64,000 nt of DNA from Methylorubrum rhodinum (GTDB lineage: Bacteria > Pseudomonadota > Alphaproteobacteria > Rhizobiales > Beijerinckiaceae), in assembly GCF_014199935.1 (NCBI RefSeq), contig NZ_JACHOP010000023.1, positions 25,482-89,481 on the forward strand. Reading direction: 5' to 3'. The notes beneath the pieces were generated by a model that did no database searches, was not told the origin of the DNA, and worked only from the letters and a program-made list of their open reading frames with translations. The position numbers and the translations under genes were made by a program. Below, piece by piece: positions 41,305-50,564 of the stretch. Positions within the stretch are counted from its first letter, which is position 1. Each line of letters opens with the position of its first letter.

Positions 41305-42468
41305 ATGAGTGGAGAGCGCCTGAGTCCGCTCGAATGGCTGGAGCGGCTCGTCGCCTTCGACACCGAGAGCTCGAAGTCGAACATCGCGCTCATCGATTCC
41401 GTGGCCGGTTACCTCGACGGTTGGGGCGTGCCGTATGTCCGCGTGCCGAACGCGGCCGGCGACAAGGAGGCCCTGTTCGCGACCCTCGGGCCGAAGATCG
41501 ACGGCGGCGTCGTGCTGTCGGGCCATACCGACGTGGTGCCGGTGACCGGGCAGGCCTGGACCACCGATCCCTTCACGCTCCGCGTCGCGGACGGAAAGGC
41601 CTACGGCCGCGGCGCCGTCGACATGAAAGGGTTCGACGCGCTGGCGCTCGCCCTGGTGCCCGACGCGCTCGCCGCCGACCTCAGGCGGCCGATCCACATC
41701 CTGCTCTCCTACGACGAGGAGACGACCTGCCTGGGCGTGGCCGACACCATCGCCCGCTTCGGCGCCGACCTGCCGCGGCCGGGCGCCGTCATCGTCGGCG
41801 AGCCGACGGGGATGCAGGTGGCCGACGCCCACAAGAGCATCGTCACCTATCACACCACCGTCCACGGCCACGAGGCGCATTCGGCCAAGCCGATGCTCGG
41901 CGCCAACGCCGTGATGGCGGCGGCCGACCTGATCGCCGAGCTGAACCGCATCGCCGACGCGATGGTGGCCCGCGGCGACGCCTCCGGCCGGTTCGATCCG
42001 CCCAACACCACCGTCCATGTCGGCACGATCCAGGGCGGCACCGCCCGCAACATCCTGCCCAAGCTCTGCGCCTTCCACTGGGAGTTCCGCGGCCTGCCCG
42101 ACCTCGACATGGGCGAGATCCCTTCCCTGTTCGAGACCGCCTGCGCGCGGGTGACCCGCGAGCGGCTGAACCGCTACGGCGCGTACGGGCGCATCGAGAC
42201 GGTGGAGGAGGTGGCGGTGCCGGGGCTCGCCCCCGATCCGGGCTCGGAGGCCGAGCGGCTGGCGCTCCGGCTGGCGCAGCGCAACCGGACGATCTCGGTG
42301 CCCTACGCGACGGAGGCCGGGCGCTTCCAGGGGGCCGGCATCCCGACGGTGGTGTGCGGGCCGGGCTCGATCGATCAGGCGCACCAGCCGGACGAGTATA
42401 TCGACCTCGACGAGTTGGAGCGTGGCCAGGCCTTCATGCGCCGGCTGCTGGCGGATTGCGCCGCCTGA
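41305..42468 (+). CDS. argE: Acetylornithine deacetylase
   Basis: ArgE hydrolyses N-acetylornithine to ornithine in arginine synthesis. The 387-residue M20-type peptidase has zinc ligands His74 and the catalytic Asp76 (SGHTDVVPV), Asp106 (GAVDMKGF), Glu138-Glu139 (YDEETTCLG), and a late His in the C-terminal motif. Length fits ArgE. The start ATG is 1 bp after apaG. It converges with the hybrid kinase gene. Confidence 0.93.
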   Translation: MSGERLSPLEWLERLVAFDTESSKSNIALIDSVAGYLDGWGVPYVRVPNAAGDKEALFATLGPKIDGGVVLSGHTDVVPVTGQAWTTDPFTLRVADGKAYGRGAVDMKGFDALALALVPDALAADLRRPIHILLSYDEETTCLGVADTIARFGADLPRPGAVIVGEPTGMQVADAHKSIVTYHTTVHGHEAHSAKPMLGANAVMAAADLIAELNRIADAMVARGDASGRFDPPNTTVHVGTIQGGTARNILPKLCAFHWEFRGLPDLDMGEIPSLFETACARVTRERLNRYGAYGRIETVEEVAVPGLAPDPGSEAERLALRLAQRNRTISVPYATEAGRFQGAGIPTVVCGPGSIDQAHQPDEYIDLDELERGQAFMRRLLADCAA

Positions 42469-42549
42469 TGCCGGTCGGCGCCGCCGCGGACGATAGCGGG
42501 CGGGACCCGCCGCCGAACGGCCGGTTATCCCCGGACTTATCCCCGCTGT

Positions 42550-43911
42550 TCAGGCCAGCATGTAGGCCAGCAGCGAGCGCAGTTGCGCCGGCTTGATCGG
42601 CTTGTGGACGAGCTCGGCGCCGTGCGCGCGGGCGTGCCGCTCGATGTCGGCGCTGTGGTCGGCGGTGGTGAGGATGACCGGGGTGACCCAGCCCTTGTTG
42701 CGGCGCAGGTAATCGACCACGTCGAAGCCGCAGGCGCCGTGGTCGAGATGGTAGTCGATCACCATCACGTCGGGCCGGCCGAGCCCCTCCCCCAGGGCCG
42801 TCACGACGCCCGCGAGGTCGGCGAAGGTGCGCACCTCCGCGTCCCAGTTGCGCAGGAGGCGCTGCAAGGCTTCGGCCGTCGAGGCGTCGTTCTCGATGAC
42901 CAGGACGCGGGCCCCGGTGAGCGTGGTGGCGAGCGGCGCGAAGCGCACCTGCGCGTCGGGACGCTGAGCCGCGACCGGCAGGGTGAGGCTCAGGCGCGTG
43001 CCGTGGCCGACCCGCGAATGCAGGGCGATGTCGTGGCCGAGCGTCGAGGCCATGCGCTGGACGATCGACAGGCCGAGTCCGAGGCCGACGCCGCCGTCCT
43101 CCCCCTCGCGCCCGCCGCGGTAGAATTCCTCGAAGACGAGCGCCCGCTCGTGCTCGGGGATGCCGCGGCCGGTATCGACCACCTCGATGCGGCAGGTTTT
43201 CGGCCCGCGGCGGCGCGCGGCGATCAGCACGCCGCCGCGCTCGGTGTAGCGGATCGCGTTGGAGACGAGGTTCTGCAGGATGCGCTGCAAAAGGACGCCG
43301 TCGGTCTCGACCGCGATGTCGTCGCAGCGGGTGACGAGGCGCAGTTCCTTGCGCTCGGCGAAGGGCCGGAAGCTCGCCTCGATGCCGGCCACGAGATCGG
43401 CGAGCCGCACCGGCTTGATCACGGGGCGCACCACGCCCGCGTCGAGCTTCGAGATGTCGATGAGCGCCTTGATCAGGTCCTCGATCGTCTCCAGCCCCCG
43501 CTCGACCTGCCGGGCGATGGTCTGCGCCTCGGGGCCCGCCGCCAGATCCGCGAGCGCCGAGAGCGAGAGCCGGGCGGCGTTGAGCGGCTGGAGCAGGTCG
43601 TGGCTCGCCGCCGCGAGGAAGCGGGTCTTGGAGCGGTTGGCGGTCTCGGCCTCTTCCTTGGCCGCCTGCAGCGCCTCGTTCGAACGCTCCAGGCTGTGCA
43701 TCAGCGCGGTGAGTTCCTCGGTGCGGGCGCGGACGCGGCCCTCCAGCATGATCGCGGTCTGGAACAGCGAGTAGGCGCCGCCCTGCTGGTCCATGGTCCG
43801 TTCGACATGGGCCATCAGCGCGGCGTTGATGCGCTCCAGCTTGTCCACCCGCCGGCTCAGGGACTCGACCGGGTCGGGCTCTGGATCGGTCCACGGGGTC
43901 GGTCGGTTCAT
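42550..43911 (-). CDS. Hybrid sensor histidine kinase/response regulator
   Basis: A 453-residue cytoplasmic kinase without membrane segments. A coiled-coil N-terminus (about 15-95) is followed by HisKA with phospho-His104 (AAASHDLLQPLNAA), HATPase with N-box NLVSNAIRYT (214-223), G1 DTGRGIPEHE and G2 GLGLGLS (276-282), then a receiver domain (about 335-450) with Asp386 as acceptor and Lys in HKPIKP. It lacks its own sensor domain and starts 10 bp after the FIST protein, so FIST is likely its sensory partner, as in NosP-NahK type pairs. The receiver could be an output or a phosphate sink. Confidence 0.9.
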   Translation of the reverse strand: MNRPTPWTDPEPDPVESLSRRVDKLERINAALMAHVERTMDQQGGAYSLFQTAIMLEGRVRARTEELTALMHSLERSNEALQAAKEEAETANRSKTRFLAAASHDLLQPLNAARLSLSALADLAAGPEAQTIARQVERGLETIEDLIKALIDISKLDAGVVRPVIKPVRLADLVAGIEASFRPFAERKELRLVTRCDDIAVETDGVLLQRILQNLVSNAIRYTERGGVLIAARRRGPKTCRIEVVDTGRGIPEHERALVFEEFYRGGREGEDGGVGLGLGLSIVQRMASTLGHDIALHSRVGHGTRLSLTLPVAAQRPDAQVRFAPLATTLTGARVLVIENDASTAEALQRLLRNWDAEVRTFADLAGVVTALGEGLGRPDVMVIDYHLDHGACGFDVVDYLRRNKGWVTPVILTTADHSADIERHARAHGAELVHKPIKPAQLRSLLAYMLA

Positions 43912-43921
43912 GGCCGGGTTC

Positions 43922-45091
43922 TCACCGCCCCTCGACCCGGCCGATCGCGATGCCCGTGAAAGTCTGGTTGAGATGCATCGAGCGGTACTGCTCGCCGTAG
44001 GTCTCGAACCCGACGACGCCGTAGCGGCGGTAGAGGTCGGCGATGCGGTGGCGGACCTGCCGGCTCTCCGCGTCGAGGCGGCGGAACACGCAGTCGAAGC
44101 CGAGCACGAGGTCGAGCCCGCCGAGCGCGGTGTCGAGGGCGTCGAGTTCGGCCCGGGTCGCCTCGACGATGTCGCGGGGCTGGGCCAGCGTCATCACCAC
44201 GCCCTCGCCGATGGCGCAGAAGAAGGTCAGCGAGCCGTCGGGCTCCACCCGGCTGATCGAGCGGCAGTAATATTCGCCGCCGATCTTCACCGCGAGCGGG
44301 TAGGCCGCGAAGCTCATCGGCGTCAGGCTCTCGGGGTCGAGCCCGACCGCCATGGCGTATTCGCGCGCCGCGGGCTCGGCGTTCAGTTCGTAGACGCGCC
44401 GCTCCTCCTCGCGGGCGGCGGTGACGACGAACTTGCGGTTCGTCGGCTCGAAATTGTCGCTCTTGAAGATGCGGATGGGGAATTCGGTCTCGACGAGCAG
44501 GATCACCGCGGCGTCGCGGTGCGCCTTTCCGTCGTGGATCAGCACGGTGGAGCGGAAGGCGAGATCGTCGCCGGCCGAGCCGCCGACCAGCGGGATGCCG
44601 TCGAGCGCCCAGGCCACCGCCGAGACCACGGTCTCCTCGGCGTTGGCGAGGGCGTCGATCAGCGAGATCGCGAAGCGATGGCCCGTGCCGCCGTCCGGCC
44701 GGCCCTGGTCGAGCAGGCGGCGAAGGCCCCGCACGGTCGTGGCCGCGCCCTCCACGTCGAGCCGGGCGATCTGGGTGAGCACCCCGGCGACGATGCGGAA
44801 GCCCCGGCGGGGAAAGGCGATGGCGACGAGGCCGCGATCGATCGGGCCGGCGGGGCTGATTCCGCCCGAGGTGGTGCAGCCGGTGATGCCGATATCGGGG
44901 AAACGCGCACCGAGCGCCGCCGTCAGCGCCTCGGTGTCGTAGGCGGGCGAGAAGAACACGATGATGTGACCGACGCCGTCGCGCTCGATCGCTCCGGCGA
45001 GCGCCGCGACGGCCGCCTCGGCTTGGCCCGCATCGGTCCAGGCCGTCTGGATTCCGCACAGATGCCGCCGCATCTGCGTGCCCTGAACCAC
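43922..45091 (-). CDS. FIST domain sensor protein (NosP-like candidate)
   Basis: A 389-residue protein of the FIST-N plus FIST-C family, intracellular signal-sensing proteins; one branch (NosP) binds heme and NO and works with a histidine kinase. FIST-N occupies about 30-230 (GHIIVFFSPAYD, GCTTSGGISP) and FIST-C about 230-385 (ending GFETYGEQYRSMHLNQTFTG). The GTG at 45091 with GAGGGAGAG upstream is favoured; ATG 45073 is possible. It sits directly before a soluble hybrid kinase. Heme binding is not shown by sequence; an axial His cannot be assigned. Confidence 0.88.
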   Translation of the reverse strand: MVQGTQMRRHLCGIQTAWTDAGQAEAAVAALAGAIERDGVGHIIVFFSPAYDTEALTAALGARFPDIGITGCTTSGGISPAGPIDRGLVAIAFPRRGFRIVAGVLTQIARLDVEGAATTVRGLRRLLDQGRPDGGTGHRFAISLIDALANAEETVVSAVAWALDGIPLVGGSAGDDLAFRSTVLIHDGKAHRDAAVILLVETEFPIRIFKSDNFEPTNRKFVVTAAREEERRVYELNAEPAAREYAMAVGLDPESLTPMSFAAYPLAVKIGGEYYCRSISRVEPDGSLTFFCAIGEGVVMTLAQPRDIVEATRAELDALDTALGGLDLVLGFDCVFRRLDAESRQVRHRIADLYRRYGVVGFETYGEQYRSMHLNQTFTGIAIGRVEGR

Positions 45092-45381
45092 CGCGTCTCT
45101 CCCTCGAACGGGTCTTGTCCGGGTATTCCGGCCGCCCTTGCCCGCAAGCTCGGCGACTATGTGCGCGGCGTCGATGCCCCGCAATGGGTCTCGCATGGAT
45201 ATTGCCGGCAAAAGGACGGGATCCCCGTCGTCCCGCCGCGACGGCGCGAATGGAAAGGACGACAGCGACGGCGTTACCACGCCGGTCACCATAGTGGCCG
45301 GAGCCCTCTGCCGGTCTGGACGGGATTAAGACCGCCTTAGGACCTTCGGTCATTGGTTGTAGGGCCGGGCAGGAGCAGCGC

Positions 45382-46998
45382 ATGGCTGACAAACGGAAGG
45401 CCAGTTGGGGAAGCGGGGAGCTCTACGATCTCCTCTGCCTGATGATGCTGGGGACCTGTGTCTGGCTCCTCGGGGTGCAGCTCGGTGCCTTCAGGTCCCT
45501 CGACCGGCTGATCATCGAGCACAATCTCGCGGACCTGTTCAAGCTCGGCTTCTTCATGGGGCTCGGTGCCGTTGCGGCCAGCGCGTCGAAGTCGCTCCGG
45601 CTGCGGCGGGCGATGCGCGAGCGCGACGCCGCCGAGGCGCGGGCCGCCGAGACCGCCCGGCACGATCCGCTCACGGGGCTCGCCAACCGCCGCCTGTTCG
45701 CCGAGCGCCTGGACGAGCGCCGCGCCGGCGGTTCGGGCGGACGGCTCTCGGTGTTCGTGGTCGATCTCGACCGGTTCAAGCCGGTCAACGAACTCTACGG
45801 CTACGAGGCCGGCAACGCGGTCCTGCGCGCCGTCGGCGAGCGGCTGGTGCGGACGCTGCCCGCCGAGAGCACCGTGGCGCGCCTCGACGGCGACGAGTTC
45901 GCCGCCCTGGTCGAATCCGGCCCCGGCGGCGAGGGACTGGCGCGGCTCGCCCAGGGGCTGATCGCCGCCCTGTCGGCTCCGGTGACGTGGCTGGGGCACG
46001 AGATCAAGGTCGGCGCCACCGTCGGCATCGCCGCGGCGGGCCCGGAGGCGGGCAGCGCCCAGGCCGTGCTCCACGCCGCCGATCTCGCCATGGGCCAGGG
46101 CAAGCGCGACGGGCGCGGCACCTACCGGGTGTTCGAATCGGCGATGGACGAGGCGCTCAAGGCCCGCGCCCGCCTGGAGGCCGATCTGCGCGTCGCGATC
46201 GATGCCGGGCAGATCGAGCCCTATTACCAGCCGGTCGTCGCCCTTCCCGGCCAGACCGTGACCGGCTTCGAGGTGCTGGCCCGCTGGCGCCATCCCGAGC
46301 ACGGCCTGCTCATGCCCTCGGCCTTCATCCCCGTGGCCGAGGAGACCGGGATGATCGGCGACCTCAGCTACCTGATCCTGCGCCGCGCCTGCCTCGATGC
46401 CCGCGCCTGGCCGAACCACCTGCAGCTCGCCGTCAACATCGCCCCCCAGCAGTTCCAGGATTCGGAACTGGCGCTGCGCATCCTGGCGATCCTGACCGAG
46501 ACCGGCTTCCAGGCGCACCGCCTGGAGGTCGAGATCACCGAGACCGCGATCGTGCAGGATCTGGAGGCGACGCGCGCCACCCTCGGCGCGCTTCAGGCGC
46601 TCGGCGTGCGCGTGGCGCTCGACGATTTCGGCACCGGCTATTCGAGCCTCTACCACCTGCGCGAGCTGCGCTTCGACAAGCTGAAGATCGACCGCTCCTA
46701 CGTCGACTCGATCGCCGAGGACCACGAGCGGGCCAAGCTCGTCGACGCGATCATCAAGCTCGGCAACAGCCTCGGCCTCGTCACGACCGCCGAGGGCATC
46801 GAGACCAAGACCAGCGTCGACTGGCTCGCGAGCCAGGGCTGCGACTTCGGCCAGGGCTACCTGTTCGGCAAGCCGATGCCGCGCGCCGAGATCGACCGCC
46901 GCCTCAACGAGGGCCTGCTCGATACCGGCCCGGTGGCGCCGAAGCGGGACGCCGTCTCGAAGCCCGTCCTGATCGAGAAAATCGAGAAGGCGGCCTGA
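45382..46998 (+). CDS. GGDEF-EAL protein, probable c-di-GMP phosphodiesterase
   Basis: A 538-residue membrane protein with two N-terminal hydrophobic segments (about 15-35 and 52-68), a GGDEF domain (about 90-255) and an EAL domain (about 265-515). The cyclase motif is DGDEF (169-173) instead of GGDEF, and there is no RxxD inhibitory site, so synthase activity is doubtful. The EAL side is well kept: EVL (297-299), VNIAPQQF, EITETAI, DDFGTGYSSL (414-423), so it should hydrolyse c-di-GMP. GGAG-like site upstream is weak. Confidence 0.9.
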   Translation: MADKRKASWGSGELYDLLCLMMLGTCVWLLGVQLGAFRSLDRLIIEHNLADLFKLGFFMGLGAVAASASKSLRLRRAMRERDAAEARAAETARHDPLTGLANRRLFAERLDERRAGGSGGRLSVFVVDLDRFKPVNELYGYEAGNAVLRAVGERLVRTLPAESTVARLDGDEFAALVESGPGGEGLARLAQGLIAALSAPVTWLGHEIKVGATVGIAAAGPEAGSAQAVLHAADLAMGQGKRDGRGTYRVFESAMDEALKARARLEADLRVAIDAGQIEPYYQPVVALPGQTVTGFEVLARWRHPEHGLLMPSAFIPVAEETGMIGDLSYLILRRACLDARAWPNHLQLAVNIAPQQFQDSELALRILAILTETGFQAHRLEVEITETAIVQDLEATRATLGALQALGVRVALDDFGTGYSSLYHLRELRFDKLKIDRSYVDSIAEDHERAKLVDAIIKLGNSLGLVTTAEGIETKTSVDWLASQGCDFGQGYLFGKPMPRAEIDRRLNEGLLDTGPVAPKRDAVSKPVLIEKIEKAA

Positions 46999-47347
46999 CC
47001 GCCCGGCCGGGTCGCGTTGAGCGGCCGGCGGGACAGCGACGGGCCGGCACAGGCCGATGCCGGCGCCCGGCCTCGCGGCCCTCGCGGCGGCATCGGAGGG
47101 ACGGCGACGAGCCGAGCCTGCGCGACCGGATGGTCGACCTCGGCCCGCGACGTCGACCGTCGCGAAGGCCTTGCATCGGACGAGCCCGAACACTCGTCCG
47201 ATTCCCCGAGGCCCGGCCATCGCTTGATCGATCACGATGGCGTCAATGATGCGGATATACCAGTGAGGGCCGCGAAAAGGGGGGAACCGGCTCGCGCGCA
47301 ACCCGTTTGTGCACCGCCGCCGACAGAGCGGCGCGTGACACGGAAGG
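46999..47347. other. Intergenic region before the PAS-LuxR gene
   Basis: GC-rich, no supported gene. Regulatory elements for the PAS-LuxR gene are expected; none were recognised except an AAGG site just before its start. Confidence 0.5.
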
Positions 47348-48820
47348 GTGTTCGGAGCGGTGACCGCGGGCGTCGACAGACATGAGCTGAGGCAGATCAT
47401 CGCCGGCCTGAGCGAGGGTGTGATCCTGGTCGAGCCCGACCAGACCATCGCCTACGCCAACGAGGCCGCGCTCGCCATGCACGGGGCGGAAAGCCTCGTG
47501 GAGCTCGGGCCCGACATCGACGCCTATCGCGAGCGCTTCGCCCTGCGCTACCGCAACAACAAGACGCCGAACCACTACCCGATCGAGCGGGTCGTCGACG
47601 GCGAGACCTTCCACGACGTGATCGTCGAGGTGCGCCGCACCGACCGGCCGCACGTGGAGTTCGTGCATTCGCTGCGCAGCCTCGTCGCCACCGACCGCGA
47701 CGGCCAGCCGAGCTGCCTCGCGCTGATCCTCAAGGACGTGTCGGACCAGTTCGAGGCCGAGGAGCGCTTCGAGAAGACCTTCAACGCCAATCCGGCGCCC
47801 GCCGTCATCACGCGGCTGTCGGACCTGCGCCACGTCAAGGTGAATATCGGCTTCCTTGAGATGACCGGCTTCACCCGCGACGCGGTGCTGGGGCGCAGCG
47901 TCTACGAGGTCGACGTGCTGGCCGGCGCCCGCAACCGCGACCTCGCGATCGCGCGGCTCGACGAGGGCGGCACCATCCCGCAGATGGAGGCCTGCCTCGA
48001 CCTGCCCGATGGCGGCAGCCGCTTCGTCATCGTCGCCGGCCAGCCCATGGATATGGGCGACGAGCCTTGCATGCTCTTCACCTTCGCCGACCTCGAACTG
48101 CGCAGGAAGGCCGAGACGGCCCTGCGCCAGAGCGAGGAGCGCTTCGGCAAGGCGTTCCGCCTCACCCCGGTGCCGACCCTGCTGGTGCGGGCGCAGGACC
48201 ATCGGGTCACCAGCATCAACGAGGCCTTCACCCGCGTCTTCGGCCACGGCGAGGACGGGATCGTCGGGCGCAGCCTCGCCGAGGCGGGCCTGTGGGTCAG
48301 CGACGCCCAGCGCACGGCGTTCGAGACCACGCTTGCCCGCAGCGGCTCCTTCCTCGGGATCGAGATCTGCCTGCGCCACGAGCAGGGTGAGAATCTCGAC
48401 TGCCTCGTCTCCGCCGAACGCGTCAGCATCAACGACGACGCCTTCGTGCTGATGGTCATGCAGGACATCACCGATCGCAAGCACACCGAGCGCGAGCTGT
48501 TCGACGCCATCGAGGCGGTGATGGCGGACACCTCGTGGTTCAGCCGCGGCCTGATCGAGAAGCTGGCGAACCTGCGCCGCCCCGGCCGCGAGAGCGCCGA
48601 CGCGTCGGTGCCGAACCTGACGCTGCGCGAGCGGCAGATCCTCAACCTGATCTGCGCCGGGCTCGACGACGACGCCATCGCGAAGAAGCTCGGCCTGTCG
48701 CGCAACACCGTGCGCAACCACGGCGCCGCGCTCTACCGCAAGCTCGGCGTCCACCGCCGCACGGAGGCCGTGGTCTGGGGCCGGGAGAACGGCTTTCCAG
48801 TCACCTCATCCGGTACATGA
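47348..48820 (+). CDS. PAS domain LuxR-family transcriptional regulator
   Basis: A 490-residue cytoplasmic regulator. It has three PAS-like regions (about 12-130, 135-250 with FEKTFNANPAPAVITRLSDLR, and 260-385) and a C-terminal LuxR helix-turn-helix (about 420-485) with LTLRERQILNLICAGLDDDAI and LSRNTVRNHGAALYRKLGV. PAS domains in one polypeptide with LuxR output suggest direct sensing of redox, light or ligand. No conserved flavin Cys motif (NCRFLQ) is seen. It lies just upstream of the CsbD stress genes, which it might control. Confidence 0.88.
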   Translation: MFGAVTAGVDRHELRQIIAGLSEGVILVEPDQTIAYANEAALAMHGAESLVELGPDIDAYRERFALRYRNNKTPNHYPIERVVDGETFHDVIVEVRRTDRPHVEFVHSLRSLVATDRDGQPSCLALILKDVSDQFEAEERFEKTFNANPAPAVITRLSDLRHVKVNIGFLEMTGFTRDAVLGRSVYEVDVLAGARNRDLAIARLDEGGTIPQMEACLDLPDGGSRFVIVAGQPMDMGDEPCMLFTFADLELRRKAETALRQSEERFGKAFRLTPVPTLLVRAQDHRVTSINEAFTRVFGHGEDGIVGRSLAEAGLWVSDAQRTAFETTLARSGSFLGIEICLRHEQGENLDCLVSAERVSINDDAFVLMVMQDITDRKHTERELFDAIEAVMADTSWFSRGLIEKLANLRRPGRESADASVPNLTLRERQILNLICAGLDDDAIAKKLGLSRNTVRNHGAALYRKLGVHRRTEAVVWGRENGFPVTSSGT

Positions 48821-48864
48821 ATGTCAATATACCGGTACTTCTGTACTATTGAATCGGCCGGTAC
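48810..48864. promoter_or_regulatory. Three direct repeats of CCGGTAC between the LuxR gene and csbD
   Basis: CCGGTAC occurs at 48810-48816, 48832-48838 and 48858-48864, all on the plus strand, spaced 22 and 26 bp. The first is at the very end of the LuxR coding frame. The set sits 52-106 bp upstream of the first CsbD-like gene, a plausible place for an activator. Regular spacing near two helical turns suggests co-operative binding, but the regulator is unknown. Confidence 0.45.
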
Positions 48865-48915
48865 GGTGCACATCTGGGGATCGGTTCAGGGAATTCTCCA
48901 CGACAAGGAATGCCC

Positions 48916-49074
48916 ATGACCAAGGTTCCGAACTCCACTTCCGCCGAGCACCTCAAGGGCTCGGTGAAGGAAGCCATCGGCAAGCTCACCGGCAACGACC
49001 GGGTCGAGGCCGAGGGCCGGCGCCAGAAGCGCGCGGCACGCCCGCCTAATGCGGACAAGCCCCGCGCCGACTGA
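48916..49074 (+). CDS. CsbD-like stress protein (short)
   Basis: A 52-residue protein whose core SAEHLKGSVKEAIGKLTGND is the CsbD signature (K-G-x-K-x-A-x-G-x-x-T-G-D/N). CsbD proteins are general-stress proteins of unknown mechanism. AAGGA sits 7 bp before ATG 48916. The second half (RRQKRAARPPNADKPRAD) is basic and shorter than usual. It is the first of three CsbD-like genes in this cluster. Confidence 0.75.
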   Translation: MTKVPNSTSAEHLKGSVKEAIGKLTGNDRVEAEGRRQKRAARPPNADKPRAD

Positions 49075-49137
49075 CCGCCGAGCCGGCGATACCGGCGCCG
49101 TCCGGCGCCGCGATCCCACGACACACAGGAGAACGAA

Positions 49138-49506
49138 ATGGTCGATACCGACAGGATCACCGGCGCCGCGCGCGAACTCGGCGGCAAGGTGCAGGGCGCC
49201 GTGGGCGACCTCACCGGCTCGCAGCGCGACGCCGCCGAGGGCCGCCTGCACGAGGCGCAAGGGGCGGCGGAAAACCTCTACGGCCAAGCCAAGGACGCGG
49301 TCCGGCATGCCGCCGGCCGGGCAAGCGACTACGCCGAGGGCGCCTACGACTACGCCGAGGACGCCTACGAGCGCGGCGGCCGCACCCTGCGCCGCGGCAC
49401 CCGCGAGGTCGGCCATCAGGTGGCCGAGTACCCGCTCGCCTCGCTGCTGATCGCCGGCTTCGTCGGCTTCGGCATCGGCCTGCTCGTGAACGCCAACCGC
49501 GACTGA
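49138..49506 (+). CDS. CsbD-like protein with C-terminal membrane anchor
   Basis: A 122-residue protein. Its N-terminal about 45 residues carry a CsbD pattern (GGKVQGAVGDLTGSQRDAAEG). A repetitive middle follows (DYAEGAYDYAEDAYERG) and then a hydrophobic C-terminus (about 98-115, LASLLIAGFVGFGIGLLV). An AGGAGAACG ribosome site precedes ATG 49138. The topology suggests the stress domain is fixed to the membrane. Confidence 0.75.
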   Translation: MVDTDRITGAARELGGKVQGAVGDLTGSQRDAAEGRLHEAQGAAENLYGQAKDAVRHAAGRASDYAEGAYDYAEDAYERGGRTLRRGTREVGHQVAEYPLASLLIAGFVGFGIGLLVNANRD

Positions 49507-49557
49507 GCCGACATCCCCTCGACCCGAGACCAACGATCCACCCACCGGAGTGACAGC

Positions 49558-50481
49558 GTGACCCCCATCAAGCCCGCAACCGTGCCCCTCGCGGCGGACG
49601 CACAGGCCGATACCCGTGCCGTCCTGCTCAACACCGTGTCCTGGGGCGCCATCTTCGCGGGCGCCGTCACGGCCCTCGTGACCCAGGTCGTCGTGAACCT
49701 ACTCGGCGTCGGCGTCGGCCTCGCCTCGGTCGGCACCAACGCCGCCGACAACCCGGCCGCCTCGACCGTGTCGATGGGTGCCGGCATCTGGTTCGTCGCC
49801 TCCGGCATCGTCGCCTCGCTCGCGGGCGGCCTCATCGCCGGCCGCCTCTCGGGCAAGCCGCTGCCGGGCGCCGCCGCCCTGCACGGCCTCGTCTCCTGGG
49901 CGGTGACGACCCTGATCGTGCTCTATCTGCTCACCTCCGCCGCCACCGGCCTGGTCGGCGGCACCCTCGGCTCGGTGTCCAGCGCCCTCGGCGGCGCCGG
50001 CAACCTCATCGGCGGCTCGGTGCAGACGGTGGCTCAGGCCGCGGCCCCCTCGCTGTCGAAGATCTCCAACCCCCTCGACGGCATCGAGCAGAAGGTGCGC
50101 GAGCAGTCGGCCGGTCAGGACCCGCAGGCGGCCCGCGACGCGGCGGTGGCGGCGATCCGCGCCGTGCTGACGGGCGATGCGTCGCAGAAGGAAGAGGCCA
50201 AGAACCGGGCGGCCGACGCGCTCGCCAAGGCGCAGAACATCTCCCCCGATCAGGCCAAGGCGCAGATCGACGATTATCAGAAGCAGTACGAGCAGGCCGT
50301 CGCCACCGCGAAGAAGAAGGCCGAGGAGACGGCGGTCGTCGCCAAGTCCGCGGCCATGCAGGGTGCCTTCTACGCCGCCCTGGCCCTGGTGCTGGGTGCC
50401 CTCGCCGCCTTCTTCGGTGGCCGCCTCGGCGCCCCGAAGCCCGTCACCCTCGTCGGCGCCTACGACGCGCGCCGCATCTGA
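49558..50481 (+). CDS. PhnA-like/YrzE-like membrane protein
   Basis: A 307-residue product with three or four N-terminal hydrophobic segments (about 22-130) and a long Ala/Lys-rich helical part (about 165-265) with KAKxx-type charges. A final membrane segment (about 265-285) and GGRLGAPKP follow. In methylobacteria such proteins carry the name PhnA-like, without a known function. The start is GTG at 49558 with GGAGTGAC upstream. It belongs to the same cluster as the CsbD genes. Confidence 0.7.
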   Translation: MTPIKPATVPLAADAQADTRAVLLNTVSWGAIFAGAVTALVTQVVVNLLGVGVGLASVGTNAADNPAASTVSMGAGIWFVASGIVASLAGGLIAGRLSGKPLPGAAALHGLVSWAVTTLIVLYLLTSAATGLVGGTLGSVSSALGGAGNLIGGSVQTVAQAAAPSLSKISNPLDGIEQKVREQSAGQDPQAARDAAVAAIRAVLTGDASQKEEAKNRAADALAKAQNISPDQAKAQIDDYQKQYEQAVATAKKKAEETAVVAKSAAMQGAFYAALALVLGALAAFFGGRLGAPKPVTLVGAYDARRI

Positions 50482-50564
50482 TCCCCCTCGGCTCCCGCGC
50501 TCCCGCGGGAGCCTCCCCCGACCGGCGAACGCCGGCCATTCACGCGAACCAAGGAGACAGTCCC

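Noticed and set aside
40773..41393. Long N-terminal extension of the membrane protein upstream of dcd
   Set aside because: It is antisense to apaG and the start of argE; a TTG start at 40772 is more sensible.
45270..45320. Weak palindrome (CGGTCAC...GTGGCCG) before the GGDEF-EAL gene
   Set aside because: Imperfect and short; cannot be separated from chance in GC-rich DNA.
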